Numbered from the stretch's first letter, positions 1 to 11,986 are shown. The stretch: DNA of 64,000 bases from Molanna angustata (GCA_963576475.1 OY754981.1:32092132-32156131); one strand, 5' to 3'. Notes: a model not told the origin generated them from the sequence alone. Numbers and translations are program-made.

Positions 1-890
1 CACACTATAAAATTAACGAATTCCCTCTGCGCCGTCACTAGTAATAATAAATGTATAGGTAAATAAACTTGACCTACATCATAAAATAACAAAATGACAA
101 TGCTTTAGACGATATACATGAGACAAATAACACTTACATACATACTTGATTGTCACATTCCTTGCATATTATTACTATTTTCACTACATACATCATACAT
201 ACATCATGACAAAAATTAATAAAAAATAGTATCACCTCAGAACAGACCTAGGTCTAGTGAGGTGATATATTCCATGCAACTTTTAAGTGTTTATAATCTT
301 ATACCAATTTGTTATATATATAATGTTAAAATTTATATGTGATAATTTGTAAATTTTCTGGAAAATAAATAAAAAAAATAATAAAAAAAAAATAGGTATT
401 GTGAGTACACCGTATTTTAAAATTTTAAATAAAATGCATGAAACATTGTAAAAAAATGATATATAATGAAATGCAATTATTGGCTACAATACAAAAAGAT
501 AGTAATAAAAAATGCAATAAAAATAATTCTTGATTTTTTTAAAAGAATAATAATTCGACAAAATTTTCTCAAATGTATTGCGGGTAACATTTCTTTTTCT
601 TGGCGAGATGACTCCTATTAAATGGGTCTCACGGCCAGTTTCAAGTTAATAGATAATTATTGTACGTGGTATAACAATTATCATATCTTCTTTTTGTTTG
701 GCTAAGAATAAAATAGAATAAAAAGAAAAAATAAATCTTACACATATAGATATATAAAATCAAATCTTGATGTCGTTTCTTTTGACGAATTTTAATATTA
801 AATTTAAAATTATATCTTTAGTACTGCTATGCAGTAAGGTCAGAATTTTCACGGGCAGTGGGATCTTATATTTTGAGAGAGATTGGTAAA
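1..890. other. AT-rich stretch without a gene
   Basis: No coding frame or known repeat is recognised. The stretch holds short ACATACAT runs (about 130-210), A-rich low-complexity DNA and one small hairpin, listed separately. The last 100 bases may be the 3' UTR of the minus-strand LINE fragment that follows. Confidence 0.6.
231..266. repeat. Short imperfect inverted repeat (hairpin)
   Basis: The arms ATCACCTCA (231-239) and TGAGGTGAT (258-266) are exact inverted repeats. Between them lies a second perfect 12-bp palindrome, AGACCTAGGTCT (244-255). No function can be assigned, and it could be a chance cruciform in AT-rich DNA. Confidence 0.6.
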
Positions 891-891
891 G

Positions 892-1305
892 TTATGGGGA
901 TTGGGAGTTGAGAGGACAAGAAAAGAAGATATGGTCCAAGTCTCCCACTTCCTCACCACATTCGCAAGCTGGAGAATATTTTATCTTAATTTTGTATAAA
1001 TGAGCAGGTGTACAACAGTGACCGATTCTAATTCTGTTTATCACCGTTATCTCCCTCCTATTGCGCATAACAGAAGTGTACCATGGCATGACTGGAATAC
1101 TTGGTTGAATTGAACCATATCTCCTTCCCCTGGTGAGGGAAGATGTGGACCAAAGTTTGGTCCATTCAGAGGTGAGGAAAGATTTAGTTAAAGGAAGAAG
1201 ACCGGGTATGAAATTATTACTATAGGAAGAAGCAGAACCTCGCTGCACAGCAGATTTTGCCAATTCGTCAGCCGTCTCATTTCCTTGTGTCCTGGGAACT
1301 AACAC
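892..1305 (-). pseudogene. LINE fragment: end of RNase H domain plus zinc-knuckle-like C-terminus
   Basis: About 137 codons are open. The N-terminal part reads VPRTQGNETADELAK, matching the last conserved block of LINE-encoded RNase H (VPGHxGxxGNExAD). The C-terminal part has NRIRIGHC and a CxC-x9-H-x4-C pattern (CECGEE..DHIFFSCP), typical of the end of ORF2 in several LINE clades with an RNase H domain. The rest of RNase H and all of the RT are missing, so this is a 5'-truncated insertion broken near 1310. Two shorter relatives lie at 11600-11652 and 14452-14532. A host RNase H gene is unlikely because the knuckle tail is element-specific. Confidence 0.75.
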
Positions 1306-1309
1306 TTAG

Positions 1310-2235
1310 GCACTTATTTATTGCAAAACAATTTTTCAAACAAATAAATAAGATGTACACGAACGAAAACGTCAGTAAAACTATTATTTTCGACCTTGAA
1401 AATGCTATGTACTCTTGGCGCAAATGTTTGACCAAAAAACCAAAACTTCTGTATTGTTTAAATGTTAAATTATTTTAAGCACCTTTGAGATCCGCCAATG
1501 GTCGAATAAAGTGACATAAATTGGTGAATAGGTATCGTAATGCTGGAGTATTATCATATAACGATATTTATAACGTTACACAGTGATGGTTGAAATAAGC
1601 CAACCATTATATTATGGTTTATTGTAGTGTAGAGGTATACCTACTGTTCGCTATCTAAATTTATGTAAAATCATGGTTCCGGGATATAAATTTACCAGTA
1701 CAAGGGTAAAGATATTATGCAGGTTTTTCTGCTCTATGTTATACAATTTGAAAATTTGTCATTCTGAATTTATTATTGAACCGCGGTCTGCTGCGAATTT
1801 GAAAATGACTCGAGTTTTAATATGTTGTTCAGTTTATTTCGCATGCGTTAATTACATTCATTATTTTTTTATTTATTAAATATCCAATATTACTAGTATA
1901 AAAATATCTGATGTAGGTGCAATATAACTTGATAAAGTAGTAAATAATACTATAATTTAGTTTAAAGTGTTTATATATATATTTTAATTTGTGGATTAGG
2001 TTACTCTACTAGGCTGGCTATGCCTGTCCCAGAGTAGCGTTATATAAATCAGATCTATTATTTGTATTCGTCAAAGTGTTAGTTAATTTTAATAAGGTTT
2101 AGTGGTAGGTTGGAGTGATACAGAGGTGCAAGTACATGTTTTAGTGTAGTATGAAATATTGCTTGATGTAAAAAGGGTTAATGATAAGATAATTTTGACT
2201 TTTTATAAAACTTATGTAAGTAATATTTCATATTT
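1310..2235. other. No gene recognised
   Basis: AT-rich sequence. Short open frames at 1257-1478 and 1673-1879 have no recognisable motif and look random. A weak hairpin at about 1998-2036 has CTACT and AGTAG-type arms. Confidence 0.5.
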
Positions 2236-2442
2236 ATTTATTTATATAATGTAATACTGTAGTATTTATTTGTATAATGTAATACTGTAGTATTTATTTG
2301 TATAATGTAATACTGATATATTTATTTGTATAATGTAATACGAACCACACTACACCACACATTATTTATATAATGTAATACTGTAATATTTATTTGTATA
2401 ATGTAATACTGTAGTATTTATTTGTATAATGTAATACGTACC
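2236..2442. repeat. 28-bp minisatellite, two blocks
   Basis: Units of the form TATAATGTAATACTGTAGTA plus TTTATTTG recur every 28 bp (T of TAATG at 2247 and 2275). About four units are followed by a unique insert rich in CCACAC (about 2342-2362), then three more units. Unit ends vary (CTGTAGTA, CTGATATA, CTGTAATA). It is an AT-rich tandem repeat with no coding potential. Confidence 0.8.
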
Positions 2443-2532
2443 ACACTAGCTATCCCTATTATCATTTATTTATTTATTTTTCTCTTTCTTATTTGTTTTT
2501 TTTTTTAATGTACCAAAATATCTTTATTGACT

Positions 2533-2831
2533 ACACGTTGCTCGGGTTGGTTGGAAGAAATTGCCATATGGCAATAAACCCTTATTAAATATTTGCTGTG
2601 GGGCACCGGCTTAGGATAGTGCTTCCAATATTATCATTGTTTTCGGTAAGAGTCGGGTAATCGAAAATACAACAGGCAACAATAACATCTGACATAGTTC
2701 AGCAAAAGATGTTCAATTCTGAATGTTGCCTTTTTCATACACGCATGTGTCGAGTTCCCTTTTACAATGTAATGCACACATGTCGCTGGTTACCCCATAT
2801 TGTGGGATATGCCGTGTGATGGTATGAATGA
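2533..2831 (+). mobile_element. Repeat W, copy 1 (LINE 3'-end-like)
   Basis: This interval matches the reverse complement of 4154-4412 over most of its length. Shared blocks include GGCTTAGGATAGTGCTTCCA, AAGAGTCGGGTAAT, GGCAACAATAACAT and the end GTGGGATATG..TGATGGTATG followed by an (AATG)n tail. The 3' tail resembles the (TATG)n tails of LINE copies in this window, so W is probably the 3' UTR of a LINE (inference). It contains the recurring GGAAGAAATTGCC/GGCAATAAACCC stem-loop at 2543-2583. Confidence 0.65.
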
Positions 2832-2970
2832 ATGAGTAAATTTATCTATAAAATAATGTTTTTTTTTAGAAAAGTGTGTATATATTTTTACTTCGTGGTT
2901 CATAAATCTATTTACTAATTTTGTAATAATGCAAAAACCCATTAAGGACGTTTAGAAATAAATATATTAT

Positions 2971-3034
2971 TACCATCATCCCTCGTGGGATAGGCAGAGA
3001 GAACCGACCACCACATTTTCTATCTTGACATACA
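2971..3034 (-). mobile_element. Ultra-short LINE 3' end (last codons plus tail)
   Basis: Read on the minus strand, the sequence corresponds to the last ~18 codons of the LINE ORF seen complete at 16713-17137 (its end reads RKMWRSVLSAYPSRDMA). Positions 2971-3034 keep the GGCAGAGAGAACCGA and CCACATTTTCTATCTTGACA blocks. Everything upstream in the element is missing. Confidence 0.6.
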
Positions 3035-3093
3035 TTCATTTTGAAGTCAGTTTTTTATGAAAGATTGTTTTCTTTCTACTTTGCTGTGATAAG

Positions 3094-3626
3094 TTTTTTT
3101 ACTCCTCTAACCCAAGGGGATATAGTGGGGAGTTATGATTTCGCAATTTTTTTTATTGCAGATTATCAACTAGTATCATGCTGAGATTGTATTCTGAAAG
3201 TTTCATCACAATGTATCTGTATGTGTGTGTGCTATGTGCTGTAAACCTACGGCGTGTTTATTTCAGACTACAGTACTCTTTCGATTCTTTTCAAATTTTG
3301 CAAATATGTATATCTAATATTCGCTTAGACCACATTAGATTTTGAACGATATATGAATAGTGCTTCTCAATTTTTTTCACTGTCAAATATTTCAAAGTGA
3401 CCCCATGCTCAGGAAACTTTAAATCAGAAATTTTTATTTTCAAATTGGTATAAAGGCACATCATTTTCACAAAGTTTCAAGTTTTCATTAAAAAATATTT
3501 AAATAAAAAAACAATTTAACAAAGTCATTTCATGAAAATGCTGAATATTTTCCATATAAAATTTGAATACTTTATAGAATAACTTGTTAGTGGTAAGTTT
3601 AGCTTTGGCCACAACCCACTCGTTTT
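3094..3626 (+). mobile_element. Repeat Y, copy a (about 530 bp, Helentron-like non-autonomous element)
   Basis: It starts with TTTTTTTACTCCTCTAACCC and ends with TTGGCCACAACCCACTCG. A close copy lies at 12129-12654. Near the 3' end is GTTAGTGGTAAGT, a diverged inverse of the 5' motif ACTCCTCTAAC, giving sub-terminal inverted repeats followed by a fixed 3' tail. That plan, with no true terminal inverted repeats and no coding capacity, resembles Helentron-associated interspersed elements. The family assignment is an inference. A MITE of unknown class is the main alternative. Confidence 0.6.
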
Positions 3627-4153
3627 AATATTGAATTTATTTTCGTTATACGCTATTGTTATATACATAGAAGTTCGACTTATTATGTCTGCTTCTAAAA
3701 ATGAATATAGTAATTATTGCATTTTTAAAAACTTAAGTATGCAGATGTGTAACTAGATTGAAACACTTCTAGTTTCTAAGATATGTTGCAATATTAGATG
3801 ACATTATATTGACAATCAAATGATAGGTATTGCCAATATGTTATTGCATCAGATTGGTTGTATTGAGGCCATTATCTCTACCAAATGACTGACTGCCTGT
3901 CTTGAATTAATGTTTATCAATGAAGGATTGTACACAATTATGTATGTTATTGTTTCTGAAGCGACACGACATAAGGTCGATTCCGCGTGACATTTTATTC
4001 ATTCGAGACAGACACCTCATTTCACATCAAATTCTGTTAATCAGAGATCTCGATCATTTTCCATCTCTGCCAAATAAATTTAATGATCAAATGTGAAATA
4101 TTTTCTGTGACAAGTCATAGAATATCATAATTCTAAAATATTTATTATATTCA
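3627..4153. other. No gene recognised
   Basis: AT-rich spacer between repeats Y and W. No motif, tandem repeat or long open frame was recognised. Confidence 0.5.
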
Positions 4154-4735
<582 letters not shown>

Positions 4736-4770
4736 CAATACTTCGTATTCGTTCTATTTTATTTAATAAA

Positions 4771-4806
4771 TTATCGACGCATTTCGTGCAAGGCACATCA
4801 TAAATA
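4771..4806 (-). other. Degenerate hammerhead-ribozyme-like module
   Basis: On the minus strand the order is TTTATGA, then GTGC-CTT-GCAC (perfect stem II with a 3-nt loop), then GAAA, then a short TGCGTC segment with a UC at the expected cleavage position. The CUGANGA core is damaged: C3 and G5 are both T, so self-cleavage is not expected. The same layout occurs in the other snapback elements here. This fits a remnant of a Penelope-like element terminal region (family knowledge plus inference). Confidence 0.45.
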
Positions 4807-4917
4807 ATACTCTACAAGACTGATACTTGAGGTTATATTCAAATTTTAGAGGTCAGGTGTATATAACTGTTGGTTTTGAGAGGTTGAAAAATAAGTTATA
4901 GAATACATTTTTTTAAA

Positions 4918-5066
4918 ACGAATATGTCCTTGTTATACATATACATCTTCCTAAATTCCCTAAATTAAGTATAAATGCTTGTGCTAAAGGTGAACGAAAT
5001 CGGTCGAGGCAGGATTCGAATTCGCGACCACTGAATTACCAGCCCAACGCGCTAACCGCTATGCAA
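4918..5066 (-). mobile_element. tRNA-derived SINE, copy 1
   Basis: Read on the minus strand it begins in a tRNA-like head (AGCGGTTAGCGCG, the box A region, then GCGAATTCGAATCC, box B). It continues through CTCGACCGATTTCGTTCACC into a body ending AAGGACATATTCG. The first bases of the head are replaced by unrelated sequence. Relatives lie at 17390-17551, 19270-19372, 58178-58347 and 60195-60360, and a head-only copy at 57602-57675. Confidence 0.8.
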
Positions 5067-5317
5067 AACTCTGTTTAGATAAAAAAAAATAAACGTAGTT
5101 GGGTCACTGGTTGCAGTCCCCTGTGACGGATAAGTCTGCAACAAAAGAAACTTACTAATGATATTAATAACAATAAGTACTACAAATAATAATACTCAAT
5201 TATTAATATTACCATTACGCACTTTTTCAAAAGAATTCGCAGACTAAAATGCGTAAATAATAAATTATTTAAAAGATCAAATTAAAATGGAACAAACGCA
5301 TCGATCAAGGTTTTAAT

Positions 5318-6676
5318 TGGGCATAATTCACAGATTCACCAGATACTTGACATAATATCAAAAGATAAAATCACTGGAGTCGCTTTCGTCGATCTCACTG
5401 CGGCATACGACACGGTGAGCCATCGAATGCTGATGAGGAAAATCCAAGACATTACCAAGGATTTCAAACTTATGTACTTCTTTTATATGCACGCTATTGC
5501 AGAATAGGCGCTATTTCGTCACTCTGCATGGAAGGAACAGTAGATGGAGAAAATAAAGGAATGGGTTACCTCTAGGAAGCGTATTAGCCACAACATTATA
5601 CAACATCTACACAAACGACCAACCGGTGAATGCGGATGCCAATCATTTTATCTACGCTGACGATACCGCGATAGCCGTGCAGGGACAGGGAGACAAATTC
5701 GAGGAGATCGAGTAAAAGCTCACAACTGCGCTGCAGGAACTATCACAGTACTACAATAATAACCATCTGAAACCGAACCCGAGCAAAACACAGATATGCG
5801 CATTCCATCTGAAGAATAGAGAAGCGCACAGAAAACTGAAAATTGTATGGGAAGGTAAAGAGCTGGAACACTGCCAGAAACCAAAATACTTGGGAATAGT
5901 ACTCGATAGAACCCTAACTTTTAAGGAACACTGCCAAAGCACTAAAAGCAAGGTGTGCACGAGGAACAACATCCTGCGAAAGCTCACTCCAACGTGCCAA
6001 ACCCAACATGCTGCGAACATCTACACTCGCCATTTGCTATTCTGCCGCAAAATATGCAGCGCCAGTGTGGTGTCGATCCTCACATTCCTAAAGCGTTGAT
6101 GTGGCCCTTAACGAGACTGGGCGCCTAATCACAGGATGTCTTAAGCCTACTCCCCTGGAAAAGTTCCATCTCTTGGCTGGTATTGCACCACCAAATACAC
6201 GAAGAACTGTCGCAGCCGAGGAAGAGAGGCGGAAACAAAAAAGCGATCCCAGACACCCCCTGCATGGGCGCGACCTCCAAATATCGAGGCTCAGATCAAG
6301 ACGCAGTTTCTTATCAAAAACCAATGAATTGCACACCACCCCGCATGAAAGAAGAATCGAGTTGTGGCGGGAACAGATTGGGGAGAACGATTGGTTAAAA
6401 CCAAGCGAGACTATCCCAACCAGACACCAACTCCAATACGGGACTTGGAAAGCCCTGAACATATTCAGAACGGGTGTGAGCAGATGTAAGGTTAACATGC
6501 AGAGATGGAAACTGCTGGATGATGAGCAGGATGTGACGTGCGAATGGGGAGAAGAGCAAAACGCGGCGCACCTGCTGATGTGCCCACTCATGGGGGAGCC
6601 TTGCAATGAGGAGGACCTCCTGGCTGCAAACGACAAGGCTGTGATGGCTGCAAGATATTGGAGAGGGCGCATATAG
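5318..6676 (+). pseudogene. Broken LINE reverse transcriptase, C-terminal two thirds
   Basis: RT motifs can be followed through frame changes: FVDLTAAYDTV (motif A, about 5385-5420), NGLPLGSVLATTLYNIYTND (motif B, about 5560-5620) and FIYADDTAIAV (motif C with the YADD catalytic aspartates, about 5645-5680). Then come AFHLKNREA and YLGIVLDRTLTFK. There is a frame change near 5490 and two in-frame TAA stops (about 5555 and 5713), and the frame shifts again before 6101. From 6101 to 6676 a 191-codon frame covers the element's C-terminus (ITGCLKPTP, LAGIAPP, CEWGEEQNAAHLLMCP, ANDKAVMAARYWRGRI). The endonuclease is absent. This RT type is common in arthropod non-LTR elements, but the clade is uncertain. 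Confidence 0.85.
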
Positions 6677-6689
6677 GGTCTGGACACGG

Positions 6690-6708
6690 AAAGTAAGTAA
6701 GTAAGTAT
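6690..6708 (+). repeat. (AAGT)n LINE 3' tail
   Basis: Four to five AAGT units lie 14 bp after the stop codon of the preceding LINE fragment. A short simple-sequence tail in place of poly(A) is usual for several LINE clades and marks the insertion's 3' boundary. Confidence 0.75.
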
Positions 6709-7550
6709 CAAAAGATTAGTCACTCAAGAGGTCCCCTATAATACATATCAACCAGGGGCGTACCCAAAACCTTCGTACTACGCAAACCCTGAAATAAAAT
6801 TGGGAAATGTCAATAATTTAATATTTATTTACCATCGTTGTTCATTCTAAAAGGCACGAAGATATTTTAAAAATCACATGCTCTGTAAACCATCATATTA
6901 ACATACGGTTCCGTTTTGATTCTTGTAGTATAGTTGCAATAAAACAATCAAAAAAATATTAGGTCTTAAATTTCTATCACATTCATAGGCAAGCCAAGAT
7001 TTCGGCTTCTACAAACAATTCCGCTACTGCTATCAACTCCACTGATTCCTTATCATTAAAGTTTAAAAAGTCTTTTACCTGTAATAATAATTATTAGCGA
7101 TTTTCGCTAAATACATAAATATTTTTTTATGTATTAATATTTTTTAACGCAGACATTTTACTATTGATCTTTTCTTTATTGCATCCTCATCTACACAATA
7201 TTTTAAAACTAATATACCTACATACATTTTTTTATATAATTTACAGTAACGGACCCCAGACAGCAAATTGCTGATAAAATGGGCCATGGCAGTAACAATT
7301 ATAAATTATACAACAAACTCAGAAATCAAAAAATATATTGAGAACGGATGTTTCTAAGCTTTCTTCACGTTGAAATAAAAAAAAACCTTCACGTCAGTCC
7401 GTAGATTGTTTACATTCATACTGCCACTGCCATGCACATCATGTCAAACGCAGTTGTTTGATACGGCTAACAAAATCAGATACATGATCTATTGTGAAAC
7501 GATATAAATGGTACTGAAACAATTACACAAAGTTTCTATGAAATACAAAA
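6709..7550. other. No gene recognised
   Basis: AT-rich spacer with no convincing repeat or open frame. The sequence contains no long tandem array. Confidence 0.5.
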
Positions 7551-7551
7551 T

Positions 7552-7635
7552 TGTTTAATACTAGATGCATGTAACACATGAGATCCAACTGTCGATGACG
7601 TTAGTATGTATAATTGAAGAATACGTACCAAACTT
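7552..7635 (+). repeat. Dispersed repeat Z, copy 1
   Basis: The block GCATGTAACACATGAGATCC, then AACTGTCGATG, then AGAATACGTACCAA recurs at 32605-32690 with few differences. Function and class are unknown. Confidence 0.6.
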
Positions 7636-7699
7636 TAAACACTTAACCACAAATGAATGATATAGATATTTTGTTTTCTACATAAATCATGTAGGTAGG

Positions 7700-8039
7700 T
7701 AGGTATTTATTTATTTATTTATTTATTTATTTAGGGACAAATACAGTCTTAAAATACTAAAATGGAATAATACACTATAAAATAAAAACAAACAGACCAA
7801 TTACATATGTCCACAGATATTAAATATAAAACATTTCAAACATCATAAATTAAAATATAACTAAGATGTATGTTTGCCTGTGACGGGAAAGGAAAAGGAT
7901 GGGAAAAAGATTATGACAGTTAAATTGTTATATTTTTGTTACAAACAACAACTCAAAATGTAAATAAAAGTATACAAAAGATAATATTAGAAAAAAACAA
8001 AAATAACTAACAAAAAAAAAAAAAATTCAACATACGAGT
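7700..8039 (-). mobile_element. 3' UTR and (AAAT)n tail of the 8-9.8 kb LINE
   Basis: On the minus strand the open RT frame ends at 8040. It is followed by about 300 bp of A-rich sequence and then AAATAAATAAATAAAT (7706-7732 on the plus strand as TTTA repeats). The tetranucleotide tail marks the 3' end of the insertion. Confidence 0.7.
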
Positions 8040-9789
8040 TCATGCTATGCACTTATAGAGAGAATTTTTGTATGCGTTATTACTAGCGGTGAATATATCA
8101 GAATGTGTGATACTGGCTGAGAGGTTGACATTATAGAAGTTACAAGCCCTTTTGATATACTCATTTTGATTAGAATTAGTGTTACTTCGAGGAACATAAA
8201 ACAAGTAGTTCAATCTGCCATTTCGCAACGGCGCATGGAAATTAATTTTATTTAATAAATCAGGACAGTCAACTTTTGAATTAATAATTTTAAAGAGAAA
8301 CATTTGATCCGCAACTTCTCTCCTGTGTACGATTTTTTTCATTCGGAAATGTTTCTCAATTTCATCATAAGAACTGTATATGTTATATGATTTGAAATTT
8401 AAGAATTTTAGAAATCGTTTTTGAACTCTTTCTAGTCGATCAACGTATATACTGTAGCGTGGGTTCCAAATCTGTGAACAATACTCTAAATGTGGACGAA
8501 CATAACTATTGTAAAGGAGCAAGAACGTTCTGAAGTTGGTGAAAAATTTACATGTTCTTAGAACAAAACCCAGGCTCTTTGTTGCCTTAGTGACTATGCT
8601 ATTAATATGAGCCTCAAAAGTAAGTTTTGAGTCCAGAATAACTCCAAGATCACATACACAGTCTTTGTTTGATAAGAGCGACCCAGAAATATTATAATTA
8701 TGGATTACTTTATTACGGTTACGAGTAAAGGTAACTTTGTAACATTTAGATATATTTATAAAGAGTTTATTTTCATGGCAATATTGGGACAATCGATCAA
8801 GATCTTCCTGTAGGCTCACACAACTACTAACTGAGTTGATGGGAAGGAAAATCTTCATATCATCCGCAAAAAGAAGTATTTTAGCAGAATGGAAACGAGT
8901 TGCGATATCATTTATGTAGATGGAAAAAAGTAAGGGGCCCAAAATGGATCCCTGAGGTACACCGGATGTAATCATTCTCCAAGTTGATGCAAACCCACCC
9001 GCGGCAACAGCCTGAGATCTGTTTGTTATGTAAGATGACACCCAGCGGAGTAGGTCTCCATGAATACCATGGTTAGCAAGTTTTTTACATAGTATATTAT
9101 GGTTGATTTTGTCGAAGGCTTTGCTGTAGTCGGTATAAACAACATCAACCTGCTTCCGTTTGTCCATGCAATCTAATAAAAAGTTTGTAAGTAAAGCGAG
9201 ATTGGTAAGGACAGAACGACCTGCAAAGAATCCATGTTGAAAATCGTTTATTGTTTTTTTTACAACAGGAAATATTTGATCATATACCATATTTTCAAAA
9301 ACTTTAGAAAAAATACATAGCTTAGATATAGGCCTAAAGTTATTGGCTTCATTCTTTGAGCCCGATTTGTGAATTGGAGTTACATATGCTTTTTTCCAAT
9401 GATCAGGATACTCAGCTGAATCAAGAGATAAATTGAATAATATCGATAGAGGAGTTGATAACTGCTTTGCACATTCAATAATAAATAATGGTGGAATGCC
9501 ATCCGGCCCAGCTCCCTTACTAGAATCTAAGTTCTGTAAGTATTTACATACAAGCTCACTGTGGACAGAAATTGATCCCACTGTATCAACATATTCTGCC
9601 GAAGAGTTATTAATGGTAGAGCTCAGTAATTCTGTTGGTTCGTAAACAGAATGAAAATAATCAGCAAATAAATCACAGACAGCTTGACCACCTTCAGCTT
9701 TCCTGTTATTGAAGTTCAATACATTTGGGATTGGGGGTGTTAGTTTTTTTGATTTAACGTATGGTATGTAAGTCAAGATTGGATTGTCT
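8040..9789 (-). CDS. 5'-truncated LINE with open reverse transcriptase frame (Jockey/CR1-type)
   Basis: About 580 codons are open with no stop. Residue numbers count from the TTG codon at 9776. GPDGIPPLFI lies near 91, FRPISKL near 147, YTDYSKAFDKINH (motif A) at 214-226 and SGVPQGSILGPLLFSIYIND (motif B) near 271-290. LLFADD (motif C, the catalytic aspartates) is at 301-306, VCDLGVILDSKLTF near 379, and HLEYCSQIWNP is the thumb or C-terminal block. There is no ATG at the start: an upstream TGA lies near 9790 and the apurinic-type endonuclease that normally precedes the RT is missing. The frame is therefore a dead-on-arrival insertion whose RT part has stayed open, which implies a fairly young copy. 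It cannot move by itself. Confidence 0.88.
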
Positions 9790-9799
9790 GGAGGTCAGT

Positions 9800-11235
9800 C
9801 TGTTTTTCCTACCCAGAATATGAAAACAGCATGATGTATGTTTGTATATTAAGTAGGTATCAAACTATTGAGTGAGATATTGTGTAGTGTTTACTGCCTT
9901 ACAAATTGTATGAAACATTATCGTCACTAAATTCAATTTATTTAAAAATTGTAATTGTGTATGAGATGTAATACTGTAACGTTCATATTTTTTACTGAAA
10001 ATTAAATTGTCTATTTAAGGTGTTTCGGCTTTTTTCAATATTTTTAATAAGTTTGGTAATATAGGCAGTTTTTAAATTATTTTGATTTCTTCTCATTAGT
10101 TTGAAAAACCAAGAACAAATATCACCTCTGTGTAAAGATTATCATAATAAATAATTTGTAGGTACTGATTATTTTTATACAAAGATTATTTTGATTTTTT
10201 CGAAATCGTCTTTCGATTATTTCTTTAAAACACTACTACTTGATACTCGCTTATTAGTCAGTCTTAATAGTTCAAGGAGCACTATTTTATTAATATAGTA
10301 AATTACATTTACAGAAAGATTGAAAAAAAAAACGATGTTAATGAAAATGTTGCTTTCGCTTTTAAACTTTTCAATTAAGAAAGTACCTATATTAATTTGG
10401 AGGGGCCATTTATTCAGTGAAGTTTAAACAAAATAAAAAAATTAAATTACGAAGTTTCTCCAAAGCAAAGGTCATTAATTAAGTTGATTCATTAATTAAA
10501 GTAATTTGTTGAGAGATTTTAAAATAACTTCAAGTAGTATGAATTTGTAATTTAAAAGTCAAACATAAATCTAGTTGTACGAAGCATTTAAAAATTATGA
10601 TAAAGAAATTGTTAGTCAAAAATAAGAATGAGTTTTTTTTGTTACTAACTAATAATTCCACTGATCGTATTTTGTTTTATTTTTCGTTATACATTTAATA
10701 CCTAATTTACCTATTATGTTTATTTGTTCTTTTATACTTTCATTTGTTATTCTGATTATTATTTTGGTTAAATTTTCTTTGAATGTATTTTTTTTATTTT
10801 GTATAAGTTTTTCTTTATATTTCTTCTTGCTTAATTTCGATCGTATATAAATTGGATATATTTGTTTTTTTTTATGCATTTTCGCACATTATTAACTATA
10901 TTTCGTATCTTTTGAATGCTTCATGTAAATGGAAAACGCCGTTAATAAAATAAATAAATAAGGAGTAATTGTTAGGTATGAACTTACATAATATACCTAG
11001 GACTTCGACACATATACCTAAGTCATTTTAAGGGAATGTTACATAATATTATGCATACGTAAAGAAATAAATATTTTAATTATATTGACAGAGTATGTTG
11101 AGAGTTTTAACAGATGAAATTAATCTAAAAACAAAAAAATGGATGTATGTATATGGGAAAATTTCACAATACGCCAAACACATGCCAACATAAGGAAAAG
11201 AATAGAACACTTTTGTACCACTGATCAATTGCATA
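9800..11235. other. No gene recognised
   Basis: AT-rich DNA with low-complexity runs. Around 11090-11200 a few phrases (ACAATACGCCAAACACA) recall the interior of repeat Y on the minus strand, but too weakly to call a copy. Confidence 0.45.
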
Positions 11236-11243
11236 TAATAAAA

Positions 11244-11550
11244 ATTAAAGTAAATAAAAATTTTAAATAAAAATTTTGGTAACAAAAAACTTCACATTTG
11301 TATTGGATGGAACGTTTCAGCATCTGAAATGTGACATTTCAGATTGCATCTTCAGCATCGAACTGAACTAGTTCATCTTCATTTCAGATTTCACTGAAGT
11401 TCATTTCAGATTTCACATTTCAGTCACATTTCAGATGCTGAAGATGAACTAGTACAGTTCGAAAACGTTCCATCCAATATAAATGTGAAGTGGAAGAAAC
11501 AAAGTTTTTTGTTACCAAATTTTTTTATTTAAAAATTTTATTTACTTAAT
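11244..11550. mobile_element. Foldback element with hammerhead module
   Basis: The left arm (about 11244-11330) and right arm (about 11425-11550) are inverted copies. Both carry TTGGTAACAAAAAACTT, AATGTGAAG/CTTCACATTT and the GGATGGAACGTTT/AACGTTCCATCC block. The centre is made of scrambled short repeats such as CATTTCAGATT and ATCTTCA. The right arm reads as a complete hammerhead ribozyme. The left arm has the same ends, but its catalytic middle is missing: CTGAA runs straight into ACGTTCC. Outside the right arm the sequence continues with GGATTTCCACAGTG, a phrase resembling the flank of the 57-kb foldback. Confidence 0.7.
11434..11474 (+). ncRNA. Candidate hammerhead ribozyme, all core residues present
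   Basis: Read 5' to 3': stem I strand GATG (11434-11437), core CTGAAGA (11438-11444, matching CUGANGA), stem II GAACT with loop AGTAC and AGTTC (11446-11460, five perfect pairs), GAAA (11461-11464), and a minimal stem III formed by AACGTT. Then comes UC at the expected cleavage point (C11470), followed by stem I partner CATC (11471-11474). Three helices and both invariant core strands are present in the right order. Hammerheads with a very short stem III are known from Penelope-like elements and retrozymes and often work as dimers. Activity is not shown here. Confidence 0.72.
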
Positions 11551-11599
11551 TATTATGGATTTCCACAGTGTTACTAAAAATAATTTCAACTAAAAATTA

Positions 11600-11652
11600 A
11601 AGATTTTCCAGGTTGTGAATGTGGTGGGAGATTTGGACCATATCTTACTAAT
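11600..11652 (+). mobile_element. Short fragment of the RNase-H-LINE C-terminus
   Basis: The phrase GGTTGTGAATGTGGTGGGAG followed by ATTTGGACCATATC matches the minus strand of 920-960, which encodes CECGEEVGDLDHI there. Only about 50 bp survive, and the frame then hits stops. Confidence 0.5.
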
Positions 11653-11844
11653 ATTGAATAAATAAAATGATAATTCAAAAAATGTGAAAACATTACACTC
11701 CACCAATTCGTAGTAGTGGAGAGTAAGAAAACAAAATGTTTATTGTAGATATTTAAATCGATATATGTAGGTAGGTATGCATGAGTAGATAAATTGTAGT
11801 CATATCACGTAGCGTAGCAATTTTTAGGACAGGTTTAATGACTC

Positions 11845-11877
11845 TTCATACATACATACATACATACATATATAGCA
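11845..11877. repeat. (CATA)n microsatellite
   Basis: About seven CATA units followed by TATATA. This unit is also the tail of the LINE family ending near 16700, so it may mark a LINE end. Confidence 0.75.
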
Positions 11878-11986
11878 AGTTCGTAGTATATGTATTCCTT
11901 GTGTATGTTGTGGTGAATGCTGATGTGAAGGGCGAATGTTACGACACCTCAAGGTCGCTACACCACTATTACACTTTCTTTGAACG

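Noticed and set aside
892..1305. Host RNase H1 gene exon
   Set aside because: The C-terminal Cys/His knuckle and truncated repeats of the same block elsewhere point to a LINE.
6088..6723. Minus-strand open frame of 211 codons
   Set aside because: It is antisense to the LINE C-terminus at 6101-6676, which has the conserved motifs.
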